Assembly (NCBI GenBank): GCA_020796225.1 | Contig: CM036755.1 | Coordinates: 81,723,150 to 81,787,149, forward strand | Direction of reading: 5' to 3' | Origin: Arion vulgaris | Lineage: Eukaryota > Mollusca > Gastropoda > Stylommatophora > Arionidae | Length of the DNA: 64,000 nt | In this document: one piece after another, positions 43,807 through 55,244 of the stretch | Position numbering within the stretch: the first letter of the stretch is position 1 | Layout of the letters: each line of letters begins with the position of its first letter | Notes under the pieces: model-generated | Database searches by the model: none | What the model was told of the DNA's origin: nothing | The model's input: only the letters and a program-made list of their open reading frames with translations | Made by a program: the position numbers and the translations under genes

Positions 43807-44242
43807 TGTTGTAGGACGATGATTTGGAGTTTAGATTGCTGGTCATTTGGCTTTCAATCCATGGTTAATACTTGCATACAAGATGGTAAAAACTGTACGA
43901 ACTCAATATTGAGAGTGTAAACATGTCTATTGGAGTTAACGTTACATGCTTATTGGTGTTATTCTCATACGAGCAAACACGTCCACTCAGATCCAGTGTT
44001 TATGTTCGTCTCCTTTGTTGTCACTACGTTACTAAGCAGTACTAACAAATCTACGTCAACTAGTTTCACTACGTCAATGTCTCGTTCTAGTGTTGCTATC
44101 TGCTCGTAGTGGGCAACTTTGGTGTGCAAACACTAAAATCTCTACTTATCTCCTATCTACAAACCTATCTATCTAAAGATGTCTAGTCTGTAAGCTACTA
44201 CCTGGAGTTGGGAACAGTTGTACCTGGATGTGTACTACAACA
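43807..44242 (-). mobile_element. Solo LTR (LTR-A)
   Basis: 436 bp, TGTTGTAGGACG to GTGTACTACAACA, with inverted TGTTGTAG termini. It matches the LTRs of the retrotransposon at 46.5-55.2 kb. It lies directly upstream of the (TA)n and EGF exon of module 1. No internal region is present here. Confidence 0.75.
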
Positions 44243-44268
44243 ATATATATATATATATAATATATATG

Positions 44269-44308
<40 letters not shown>

Positions 44309-44437
44309 TGGTCTGATATGAGTACCTTATGGTCTGTCAAATTAACAATAATTAATACAATAAAAATCATTTGTGTAATATTGTTCCTGTTGTTATGTGC
44401 AAGTTTTCAATTATCTTTTTTGTTTTATTTCTGCCAG

Positions 44438-44563
44438 CCTGTGACAGTGGATGGTTTGGTAAAGATTGTAAGTACGAGTGTCAGTGTTTAGGAAATCTAT
44501 GTCCAACAAATGGTCAGTGCAGCAGTTGTCAGTCTGGATGGTTTGGTCCAGCCTGTCAGTATG
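44438..44563 (+). CDS. EGF-like exon, module 1
   Basis: Acceptor TTTATTTCTGCCAG and donor TATG|GTTAGT bound 126 nt, phase 1-1. The peptide CDSGWFGKDCKYECQCLGN continues to CQSGWFGPACQYG with eight cysteines in the laminin/MEGF-type pattern, GWFG at both ends. EGF modules of this type occur in scavenger-receptor-like and gastropod lectin-type surface proteins. The reading frame can be extended upstream by chance but the splice sites are better. Nearly identical to 55428-55553. Confidence 0.82.
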
Positions 44564-45188
44564 GTTAGTACTATCTTATAATGTTGCCTGTACTTATGTT
44601 GGCTTATGTATTTACAAAGTTATTGCAATGAATTTGAACTACTGACACTAACAATTGTAAAGTTGTATTTGTGAATGATAGTTACATTTATTATAAAATA
44701 GTGGATAATAAAAGTAATTAATAGATAAGTAGATAATAGATAACAATGTGTCTGAAAGTGGAATGCTTTACTCAGATACAGTGGATATAAAGCAAGAGAT
44801 CATGTACACAAAAAGTGCATGACATAAATATAACAGGTAGTGAAATACACAATTGTGAAATGCACACAAGGAACTTGTTCTAGAAATGTCTTCTTATTCT
44901 GATAATGTTAGTAAAAACAGGATTAGAAAAGAGACACAACATCAAGAAGGATAATATATAGGCAGATTGAATGAAAGATGGTTGAATGGATGATGTGATA
45001 AACATGTGGGTGGTTTGATAAACAAATTTATAGTGTGGATAATAGTCATATCCGTGGATCATTTATTCTTATGTATATGTTGATCGACATTTCCATGTGT
45101 TGATAGAAATGTACTTTTATGGATTTTATACAGATGAATGAATGAATCAGCTTATAAATATGACTAATTATTTTGATATGTTTTTCAG

Positions 45189-45348
45189 CTGACTTTACCA
45201 AGTTTCAGTTTACCATCCACACAACCATTACTAACAGACAACAATGATACCACATGTCTTCCTGCAACTTCTAATCTGACATCATTAAATGTGATCTGGA
45301 GTATACCTTATGCTTTTAAATGGATGAGGTTAACCGTTCAGAATCCTG
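45189..45348 (+). pseudogene. Galactose-binding-like exon, module 1, frameshifted
   Basis: It is homologous to 56179-56340 but 2 bp shorter (160 instead of 162 nt) near its start, so joining from the EGF exon leads to a stop after about 20 codons (ITNRQQ*). The rest still encodes DTTCLPATSNLTSLNVIWSI and WMRLTVQNP in the original frame. Either module 1 is dead or the exon is skipped; skipping it would keep frame because all exons are phase 1-1. Confidence 0.75.
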
Positions 45349-45687
45349 GTTTGTGGATAATGATATATTCTGTTATTAAGAACATTATTTAGGTGTAGTA
45401 ATAAATACTTTATGATGTATTCATATGTCACGATTAATTTAGCATACTTTTCATCCAAGAGAGCAGCAGTAGAATATTTGTTAGGGAACTTGCTAATTTG
45501 GCTAGTGATTGGGGCATATAATGTTTTCCAACATTACTCATCAGCTATGAAACAATCATTTATATGCAAATTATTATATTACGTTTGTTTTGATGTAACT
45601 TCAGTTCAGCTACTGAGTGTGAATGGATTATATATTTGCTTATGTGAAGTAAATAGCCATTCTTGATAAGATTGTATTCTATTTCAG

Positions 45688-45867
45688 CTTTGCTAAATAC
45701 TTTTACTGTGGTCTACAATTCCACAAGAGTTGCATGCAGCACTCAAAGAATTGCTGCAGTCAATAACCAGACACTGGACATTCATTGTGAACAAATTGGA
45801 CTGGTCTCACAAGTGACGCTCATGGGGAGTGGGGTCAATTCTCTCTGTTCAATTTATGTTAGCGGAG
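45688..45867 (+). CDS. Galactose-binding-like exon 2, module 1
   Basis: 180 nt between TTCTATTTCAG and GGAG|GTATGT, phase 1-1. It encodes LLNTFTVVYNSTRVACSTQR, LDIHCEQIGLVSQVTLMGSG and LCSIYVSGG, the C-terminal half of a fucolectin/discoidin-like jelly-roll domain. The frame is intact, although the preceding exon is broken. Confidence 0.75.
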
Positions 45868-46267
45868 GTATGTTTAAGAATTAAAATAATCAAAACTATA
45901 CAATACAAATATATATAGGAACAGTAGAGCAGAAATACACACATACACATGCACGTCACACAAGCATGTGCTCACATATATGTACATACACACATGCATT
46001 CACAAGAATTTAAGCAGAGTATAATATGACAATAACATTTATGCACAACACTTCACAACACGTGATTAGAAATAATGTCTCAGCACTGAGATCACACCCA
46101 TACAGTTTCTTACACTGTCAAATGTTTCAGAGCACAAATCACTTACACACCATCTATGGTGACCTATTCATAATATACATATTAATAATAAGTGTGTGTG
46201 CAACTAATGAACCACAAGAAACACCAGCCTGCATTCCTTTCCTAATATGATTGAACAGGATAAACAC

Positions 46268-46520
46268 ACATGCACTTTGACTATGTGGTTAAGACTTTGC
46301 CCTGCGTTTCAAAGGTCATGGGTTTGAAATCTGGACAGTTCCGTTCTGTTCACAAGTGTGCTTTTTCCAGATACTCATAGAATTGTTGACAGAGCTACAG
46401 AGTTCGTGCTTTGTGCAATACTCTCGGCAGGTAGTGTGCCATTTCTGTGGAGAGGAACTAAACTAAATGGGGTAAAAACCGGTCCAATAAAGTCAATCTT
46501 TTGGCTTTGGATACTTTTTG
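46268..46520 (+). mobile_element. SINE-C at the left edge of duplication unit 2
   Basis: Nearly identical to 43485-43740, including flank. It continues directly into a truncated LTR (TACTAACAAATCTATGTC). Confidence 0.75.
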
Positions 46521-46690
46521 TTGCAGTACTAACAAATCTATGTCAACTAGCTTCACTACGTCAATGTCTCGTTCTAGTGTTGCTATCTGCTCGTAGTGGG
46601 CAGCTTTGGTGTGCAAACACTAAAGCCTCTACTTATCTCCTATCTACAAACCTATCTATCTAAACTACCTGTCTAGTCTGCTAGCTACTA

Positions 46691-48874
46691 TAGTCTGTCC
46701 ATTAATTCGTGAGCACGTTTGAAATTGATTTTCTCGAAAACTACCTGTTGGATCTCAGTGATTTTTGCAAGCAGCCTTAGAATATCCATGACGCTAGAGA
46801 AATATTTTTTCCAAGAAAATTTGATGTAGTTTGAAATATTTCTTCTTCAGGCTATATTAAAATCAACCTCACAGGATTGTACACAATAGTAACAGATCTA
46901 CGGTACACAGACGCGTTGTTCTAAAAATACATTATGGTAACATAGAAATATCGTGAGTATACAACAATTTCACGAAATCCCGTGCACCTAACCCAGTCGA
47001 CTTTGAAAGCGGAAAGCATATGACGTTATAATTGGGATACCGTTGTATAGTCATAGGTGTATCTCGCTATTTGTATGAAGCTATTGTATCATATTTGTTG
47101 GCTTATCAAAACTGACATTGATATCACATTCATAATGAGTCTGAAGTGCACATTTATAACAATGCAGAAGGTTACAGTTTTACTATACCAACACTTCCGT
47201 AGGGAATCTAAGAGAGGTCATCTATATTGCGATATTCATAACCCTGAGAAACGAACGCAACTGGCGCTTGGTCTGAATAGAGAATCCTTTTCCGATGAAT
47301 TAAACAGGACACAAAGTGCACTAATGTCAAGCAAGGAAGGAAAAGAACAATTGACGACTTTGACATAGATGTCATAAGACGGGAGCTCTTGAAAATGTTT
47401 GCGACAAATCAACTTGTTACTCTCAGGAAACTGAAATTAAAACTGCAATCAGATTGCAGCATAGACATTTCTAAAAGTACTCTATGAAAAATTGTAAGAG
47501 CCGCCGGCTTCACCTTCAGAAAAACTATAGGCGGCAGGAATATTATTGTGAAAAGCCACATTTAATTGCTGCCCGAAGTAAATACCTGAGGCAGATCCGT
47601 GAGCGGCAGAGGCAAGGCTATGATATTGTATATTTGGACGAATCCTGGGTCAATGCTCACCACACCAATGCTAAAGAATGGCAATCAGTAGACGGTGAAC
47701 AGAAAAGAAAAATACCAAGCAGCAAAGGCCAGCGTATTATACTAACACATGCAGGAAGTAGTGAAGAAGATCTTGTCCATGACGCTGGACTTATTTTCCA
47801 ATCATAAAGTACCGACGGTAGGGACTACCACACAGAAATGAATGGACATATTTTCAGGCACTGGATGGAGAAAGATCTACTCCAATTCTAAACAGACCAT
47901 CATGTTTGGTAATGGATAATGCATCCTATCACAACGCAGTATCAGCGGAAGACAAAGTACCAACTGCATCAAATACAAAAGATCAAATTAGGACTTGGCT
48001 TGCTAAGGAAAATGTCAGCTTCGATGATACATATTTGAAACCCGAGTTGTTGCACCTGGTGAGGATGACAAATAAGACAAAGGTGTTTCATATTGACAAA
48101 ATCATTGCGGAATACGGCCACGCGTCTTTGCGACTACCTCCATATCATGCTCACCTCAATCCGATAGAGCTTGTCTGGGCTAAAGTAAAGGGCAAGTTGC
48201 CGAACAGAACAGGACGTTTAAAATGTGTGATGTTGAAGTTCTGACACGTGAGTCCTTCTCAATGATAGACATGCAGTTCTGGAAGAAGTGTGTTGAACAT
48301 GTGCTCCGAGAGGAAGACGAGTACTGTCACCGAGATGGATTACAATTTTTCCAGCCAGTAACAATTATCAACCTCATGGAATCGTCAGATTCGGGATGAT
48401 ACAAATCATATTTTGATTACAGACTGAGAAATAGCAACGTATACATTTCCATATCCAAATGCGTCTACCATCATACAATTTGTGGTGAAGTTAAGACACC
48501 CTGGGGTCTAATGGTGACCGAAGGGAGGACTAACTGTTGCAGATTGTATCCAAGTTCACGATTGCACATAAAGGGCAACACACTTAATTACTTGACCTAT
48601 CAAGTTAATATGGAGATACACCTATGAATAGAATTGACATGGACAAATTCTAGGGATACTGTAAAATCTAAAATTTGAGCCCCGTATTTGCAATTGTCAT
48701 AAAAGATCAAAGGAATTCGCCGATGTGCAAAATCCGTAGCATCTATGGACTACTGGTTAGCTTTATTTTAGCGTCATGGATATTCTAAGGCTGCATGCAA
48801 AAATCACTGAGATCCAACTGGTAGTTTTCGAGAAAATCAATTTCAAGCGTGCTCACGAATTAATGGACAGACTA
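46691..48874 (+). mobile_element. Tc1/mariner-superfamily transposon, DD83E, with about 100-bp TIRs
   Basis: The 2184-bp element starts TAGTCTGTCCATTAATTCGT and ends with its inverse, flanked by TA. The terminal repeats are nearly identical for about 100 bp, to AGAATATCCATGAC. It splits a retrotransposon LTR. Confidence 0.88.
47160..48400 (+). pseudogene. DDE transposase, broken
   Basis: Segments in order: FRRESKRGHLYCDIHNPEK, KRTIDDFDIDVIRRELLKMF, then GYDIVYLDESWVNAHH (first Asp, 47637), GQRIILTHAGS, VMDNASYHNAV (second Asp, 47915) and LRLPPYHAHLNPIELVWAKV (Glu, 48167). The second Asp and the Glu are 83 residues apart by codon count. Several frameshifts and stops (after SKSTL, after LIFQS, after EKDLLQF) inactivate it. 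It cuts and pastes DNA at TA when intact. The wide spacing resembles the DD82E group called Sailor. Confidence 0.85.
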
Positions 48875-48974
48875 TACCTGGAGTTGGGGAACGGTTGTAC
48901 CTGGATGTGTACTACTACATCTCCCGGTCGACTTCGCTGGCGTCGGGACAGCGAAAACCAACCTTAAATGAGCT

Positions 48975-49335
48975 GGTAGAGTAATGCAGGGTAATTAGAG
49001 TTGTAAGAGCTGAATGAGAACAAAGTCGCCACACGTGCAGTATGTGGCTCACCAACTACTAATTTATAAGTGATATCATGATCAAAGGCCAAAACAAAGC
49101 TGGCGGGATCTCAGGAGAACAAGAGTTGAATGGGTTAAATGGGAACAAAGTCACCACACGTGATGTACGTGACTCATCAACTAGTATATTTCGGAGACCA
49201 TGGTCAATATCTACACAATACCATCTTTACTCCAGGCTCGATAATATAACATGATTAGAGTCAATGACTAAAGCGGTGTGGACCAAATGGGACTACGGTC
49301 ACCACACGTTGCCATACGTGACTCAACAGCGTATC
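48975..49335. repeat. Three diverged direct repeats
   Basis: GAGAACAAAGTCGCCACACG, GGGAACAAAGTCACCACACG and GGGACTACGGTCACCACACG, each followed by a (C/G)TGACTCA-like block, occur at intervals of 110-170 bp near the 3' LTR of the retrotransposon. Confidence 0.6.
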
Positions 49336-49539
49336 AACTGCTCTAGATAGCGCTAGGAATTGGTCAATGTGAGGTGATTGTACTATGACATCCTCTCCTC
49401 ACATGTCGTTGGAGGGGCAAGGAGGTATCTCACAGTATTTGTCACGTCTTTAGGCTACTCTGTATTGTCAGTGTCTTGCAATCTGAAAAATATTTAAAAA
49501 AAACAAGTTATAAATGGAAATTGTCATGGAACAAAACAT

Positions 49540-50120
49540 ATATATATATAATGTATCATGTTCCAACATTATACGATCTCTATGAGGTATTAATAATCAC
49601 CCCCAATCCCAGAGGAATAAATGAACTCCCAATCTTTAACCATATTTGGTCCGACATCTCCTAACCTCAAGTTATTGAAGTTTATTATAGCCACAATGAT
49701 TTACATATGTGAATCATCACTGTAGATAACTTCAATGTGGTATAAAAATCCACCCCGCAATCCCAAGGGAATTAACAATTTCCAATTATAAGACATATAT
49801 GGCTCCATCAATTAAAACATCAAATAATTGACATATTCTGTTCAACATTATGCAACCTCCACGAGGTATTAAAATCACCCAACAATCCCAAAGGAATTAA
49901 ACATCCCAAATATTTTCTTTATTTGGTTCAACATTATCCTCGACAGACCTATTACAATCCATCCTTCAATCCCTAAGGACCCAAACAAAAACCCAAATAT
50001 TTTCTTTATTTGGTTCAATATTATCCTCGACAGACCTATTACAATCCATCCTTCAATCCCTAAGGACCCAAACAAAAACCCAAATATTTTCCTTACTTGG
50101 TTCAACCTCATCCTCGACAT
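49540..50120. repeat. Degenerate array with 87-bp core unit
   Basis: Two near-identical 87-bp units (49909-50082) start AATATTTTCTTTATTTGG and include CTCGACAGACCTATTAC. A third partial unit and older diverged copies (CCAATCCCAAAGGAATTAA) extend upstream. Confidence 0.75.
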
Positions 50121-50639
50121 CAGGCCTGTGGTTTTTAAAACTCGGGTTCCTGTGGTTTTGTACAAATCGCATAAATCATGGTTGTCCTCGTCATGATCGA
50201 ATACCTTCCCCACGGGACCATCCCTGGGAGCAATGTCGATGGTATCCCGTGTACCAACCCCACTACGTCTACCCCGAAGTATTTTTTCAAGGATAACGTA
50301 GACCTCAATCATTAAATAGAGAAAGTCATGATTGAACCTTATCCCGGAGATTGAAGAAATCAACCCTTGCAAATAATGCCGATGTAAATTCAGGGTACCA
50401 GCGCCAATAAATAGCATAAAGAACCCAATCACTACTATAGTATTCCATCGCACAGGCCTGGCTAATGGAATCGATGCAATACTTCCTATGAAACAATGTA
50501 TTGTCCATCCGACCAAGAAACTTAATCAAGCTGCACACGCTTTTGCACATCACAACCAAATTGCACTGGCTCTGATTGCACTGACCAGATTTGAACATCA
50601 CATTTTCCATCGAAATTAATATTTTGCTCATAATCTGTG
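50121..50639 (-). other. Unrecognised open frames inside the retrotransposon
   Basis: Overlapping minus-strand frames encode CAMEYYSSDWVLYAIYWRW and RDTIDIAPRDGPVGKVFDHD-like text. They are probably part of the element's former coding region. I do not recognise a protease or RT motif. Confidence 0.3.
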
Positions 50640-50652
50640 TTCAGAGATTCAG

Positions 50653-51059
50653 AATAGGGGAAGACTGCAGTAAAACTTAGTAAATAGCGAAACACGTACA
50701 AACAAAGTACTATAGTTTTACAAAATACAGAAACAGTGAGTATTTTGTAAAACTATAGTACTTTGTTTGTACGTGTTTCGCTATTTACAAGTTTTACTGC
50801 AGTCTTCTCCCTATTTCGATATTCGTCGCCATATTGCTGCAACTATTCGTTGTGACGTAGTAGGTAAGATTTAGTAGTTATATTTGTTGTGTATGTGCAT
50901 TTCCCGTTTCTATCGTCTATTTGTAAGTGTTCTCTATAATTCGTCACTCCTGTTGTGTCGTTTGCTTGATAAAGGCCTTTTGGTCGAAACGTTGCTGTTT
51001 ATCGTCACTGTTTCTGTATTTTGTAAAACTATAGTACTTTGTTTGTACGTGTTTCGCTA
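50653..51059 (+). mobile_element. 407-bp truncated PLE with giant palindrome and 13-bp target duplication
   Basis: It is flanked by TTCAGAGATTCAG (50640-50652, 51060-51072). The first 175 bp are two arms of about 75 bp in inverted orientation around a 13-nt loop (CAGAAACAGTGAG); the remainder carries TTTGCTTGATAAAGGCC, the hammerhead-like motif, and a third copy of the end sequence. Confidence 0.85.
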
Positions 51060-51211
51060 TTCAGAGATTCAGCATCTGTCCCAAACATTCTGAAACTTAT
51101 ACGTAGCGATTTACGTTTATTTTCACTACTCCCTTTACCATTGGCTACCGGAAGACAATCTCTTTTAGCATGCTCATAGGCACACTCACATGGTCCTGGA
51201 TTGTTTATTTC

Positions 51212-53207
51212 TTATTGGTTGTGCTCAATCTTAGTGACTCCAGTTACTTGTTTTGTCGTTGACGTGTCACTGGAAAGAGACACCGTTAATTGCTTCGGTT
51301 TTTGTACAGGCGAATCTTGAACCTGCTCCCGATTTAAATTCTCTTCTGTGTCGCCTAAAAAGATGGACTTAGACCACCTTGCTTTGCTTCTCACTCTATC
51401 CGACTGACCGCTACGGTCAGCAACCTTGCTTTTAAACATACGCCCCTTACTATTGGAGCCATCCAATGCATGTTAAAATTTTTGTGAATTAACACGTATC
51501 GTTTTGTTACTACCTTGTCTTTTCACTTTTGCTTTAGCATTGTTTGTTTTCTTAAACTCAATTTTAGTAATCGTAGAACTCGCACGCATTGCTTTCGTGC
51601 ACTTTGCACTTTGAAATAGCTGATTTCCCTCATGTTTTAATTCTGATTGATTAAAATTAACATAACTTAAACGCCTTATTTGTTGCGTGCTGTCTGGGTG
51701 GAGATTCTCAGAGGGCGTTGATCGACTAATTTGTTCCCCCTTGTGTTTCTCACCCGAACTACTAACGACTGACTTCGTGTTGCAATCTTCTTTTTCGTGG
51801 TCCCAATCCTCAGTTACACAGGGATCATCCTGTCCGATATCCTGCCTTTCCCTCGGCTCACAAACGAATGACTCATTCATCTTATGGTTTTGCTTTTCCT
51901 GAGAATTGTCATCTGCTACACAAGGAAAATCTTGTAAGACATCTGGCTCTTCACCGGACCTATCGACGACTGAAACAAGTTCTTTCCTTTCTAGAGAATT
52001 GTCGTCTGCTACACAGGGAAAATTTAGTAAGAAATTTAGCACGTCACCTGACCCATCAACGTCTGATACTATCATATCATTGTATTGCTTCTCCAGGCAT
52101 TTGTCCGCCAAATTTTGCAGGAATTTCTTTCCTTATTCGACTCATAATGGGCTAACACATCACAATCATATCCTGGATTTTCGTGGCACCTGATTTCTGC
52201 TACACAGGGACGAATGTGAAGAAAATCAGGCATCTCACTCGTTTCACAACAGACGGAATCACACGTATAACTCAGCCCCTCCTGGTACTCATAACCTGCT
52301 AACTCATCTCTATCAAGGGCCCGTTTGTCATGAGCCATGGTACTGGGAATCCAGGATTGTGTGCGACATCCTGGGTGTTGGCCGTGGAGGGGGGAACAGC
52401 TATAAGCACCTCCTACATGCCCTCTTTTATTGCGCCTCGTACAACACCGTAGGCGATTATGTGAACTAAAATCGTTCTGATCCGACTGAGGTGTAGTGGG
52501 AAAGGTTCCGGCAGGGATTCGGCAGTGTGTGTCAGAGTGGCGTTCTGCTACTCTGGAGTCCAGGTCGTCTATGCGACGTTGCATCCTGGAAATCGCACTG
52601 GGAGATGTCGCGGGGATGGGTTCCCGCTCCCACCGTAATGCGGCATCGCGAACGTGCAGGAAGGTCGTGGATGGAAACCAGCTTATATCCTCCAACAACA
52701 TGGCCGCACACAGGCGGTCACTCAATGCATTAACAAAACGGTGCCGTAACATTTGGGTTTCCATCTCCGCTATGCCCACCGCTTTCTGCGCTGCCATAAT
52801 TTTAGAATATAAATTAGTCTAGCGATGAGAGAAATCACGGCATGACTCCTCAGTCATTTGGGACGCCTTATAGAAGACAGAAAGAAGCTCATTGACCGAC
52901 CTATTAATCCCATATAACCTAATCAAGGCCCTCAATAATTGCTCCGGGTTGTGGGTAGTGAGCATCTGGATCTGTAGTTCACTTCTGATGGAGGTCGACA
53001 CATGGTCCAGGATGGTACCCAGCTTGTCCTCACCGTAAGGCCGTAAAGTCTCCAATAAGAACGGACGCTTCTTGCAAACTCCTCTATGGAGGGCCCATCA
53101 CGTTCATCAAACGTACGCAAGTTCCAACCAGGGTTTTCCTGTGGTGCTAGCCCCCACAGCAACCCATCACCAAACCTGCCACCTCTCGTATTCTTAAGAG
53201 CCATCAA
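51212..53207 (-). pseudogene. gag-like region of the LTR retrotransposon
   Basis: Minus-strand ORFs: 53207-52932 (start MALKNTRGGRFGDGLLWGL), 53055-52819 (QIQMLTTHNPEQLLRALIRL, frameshift-related continuation), 52797-52072 (AAQKAVGIAEMETQMLRHRF, with a degenerate zinc-knuckle-like CCTRRNKRGHVGGAYS), and 52111-51212, a hydrophilic region with repeated FPCVADDNS. Helix-rich capsid-like sequence followed by a zinc-knuckle remnant is typical of retrotransposon Gag. At least two frameshifts or stops separate the ORFs. Confidence 0.65.
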
Positions 53208-53631
53208 TTTCTAAATACCACACACTATTGCGGTAAGAAAAGGCAATATAAACAATGCTCGACCCAACAAGTATAATCGCTAGAAATATACACTCTGAAA
53301 TAAAATTATTTAACCAGATATGTTACAAACTGTATCAATTAGCAATGAATGTATACATAAATAAATTATCAGATGTCATAGCTAGCAATCAACATGTGGT
53401 AGATGGAATAAAAAATATATACTCACAATGTAATCAACATCTTGTAAATGACACATAAAACAGATTGTCATTCATTCAGCAATGTTCAACACGCGCCTGA
53501 CCAGACCAATTGGCACAAACAGACAATGGAAATTCCGGAATAAAAAATGATCCAAACAACGAACTTGTGTGAGTCAATCATCAACTGATTTTGAATGACA
53601 AAGTAGCCGCTGTTGATTCAAAGAAATAAAC

Positions 53632-54085
53632 TGACCGGTGGGTAAACACACCGTTCACCCTTCCGGAAGGAAGGACAAAAGGACAAGCGTTGGGTCCTTG
53701 AATGTGGACAAATAATTGAGATGCGACCTGACCGGATGGTGGGCACGCCGGTCACCTTCCCTGAAGGAAGGACAAAAGGACAAGCGTTGGGTCCTTGAAT
53801 GTGGACAAATAATTGAGATGCGACCTGACCGGATGGTGGGCACGCCGGTCACCTTCCCTGAAGGAAGGACAAAAGGACAAGCGTTGGGTCCTTGATAGTA
53901 GAAACATAATTTAGAAGCGACCTGACCAGTGGGTAGACTCGCGGTCACCCTCCCTGAAGGAAGGACAAGCGTTGGGTCCTTGAATGAAGATAAATAATTG
54001 AGATGCGACCTGACCGGTGGGTAGGCACGCCAGTCACCTTCCCTGAAGGAAGGACAAAAAGACAAGCGTTGGGTCCTTGATTGTA
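53632..54085. repeat. 97-bp minisatellite, about 4.7 copies
   Basis: The unit contains CTTCCCTGAAGGAAGGACAA, GACAAGCGTTGGGTCCTTG and ATTGAGATGCGACCTGACCG. Copies vary by internal deletions. Confidence 0.9.
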
Positions 54086-54091
54086 GTAATT

Positions 54092-54604
54092 TTTAATTGG
54101 AAATAACGATAGATGATCCTTATCAAAGATATGAAGAAAATGTATGATTAGAAATAACGATAGATGATCCTTATCAAAGACATGAAGAAAATGTATGATT
54201 AGAAATAACGATAGATGATCCTTATCAAAGCCATGAAGAAAATGTATGATTAGAAATAACGATAGATGATCCTTATCAAAGCCATGAAGAAAATGTATGA
54301 TTAGAAATAACGATAGATGATCCTTATCAAAAACATGAAGAAAATGTATGATTAGAAATAACGATAGATGATCCTTATCAAAGCCATGAAGAAAATGTAG
54401 GCTATGATTATAAATAACGAAAGATGATCCTTATTAAAGACATGAAGAAAATGTATGATTAGAAATAACGATAGATGATCCTTATCAAAGACATGAAGAA
54501 AATGTATGATTAGAAATAACGATAGATGATCCTTATCAAAGACATGAAGAAAATGTATGATTAGAAATAACGATAGATGATCCTTATCAAAGACATGAAG
54601 AAAA
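54092..54604. repeat. 51-bp minisatellite, 10 copies
   Basis: The unit is GATTAGAAATAACGATAGAT then GATCCTTATCAAAGACATG. One copy has a 5-bp insertion at about 54400. Confidence 0.93.
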
Positions 54605-54795
54605 AAAAACGTTGCCATCCATGTGAAAGCCTACGTAGGAAGGGGCAGACAATATCAAAATTATCCGCACCATCATAGCCGAAGAAGCATCGTAAGAAAC
54701 GTGTACCATGTAGATTATATCTATAAAATAAACTAGGAAATCATAACCAGACTCACGATTGGTCCACGAAGCACAATAACGGGCGGGTCTAGTTT

Positions 54796-54808
54796 GCCTC
54801 TGACACCA
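54796..54808 (-). promoter_or_regulatory. Retrotransposon primer-binding site
   Basis: On the minus strand TGGTGTCAGAGGC begins one base inside the 5' LTR end, the expected place and TGG start for a tRNA 3'-end complement. The tRNA species was not determined. Confidence 0.6.
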
Positions 54809-54809
54809 T

Positions 54810-55244
54810 TGTTGTTGGACGATGATTTTGGAGTTTAGATTGCTGGTGATTTGGCTTTCAATCCATGGTTAATACTTGCATACAAGATGGTAAAAACTGT
54901 ACGAACTCAATATTGAGAGTGTAAACATGTCTATTGGAGTTAACGTTACATACTTATTGATGTTATTCTCATACGAGCAAACACGTCCACTCAGATCCAG
55001 TGTTTATGTTCGTCTCCTTTGTTGTCACTACGTCGCTAAGCAGTACTAACAAATCTACGTCAACTAGTTTCACTACGTCAATGTCTCGTTCTAGTGTTGC
55101 TATCTGCTCGTAGTGGGCAGCTTTGGTGTGCAAACACTAAAGTCTCTACTTATCTCCTATCTATAAACCTATCTATCTAAACTACAGGTCTAGTCTGCTA
55201 GCTGCTACCTGGAGTTGGGAACGTTGTACCTGGACGTGTACTAC

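Noticed and set aside
49875..50516. 213-codon minus-strand frame with repeated KIFGFLFGSLGIEGW
   Set aside because: The repeats reflect the 87-bp tandem array rather than a real protein; only the upstream part might be element-derived.
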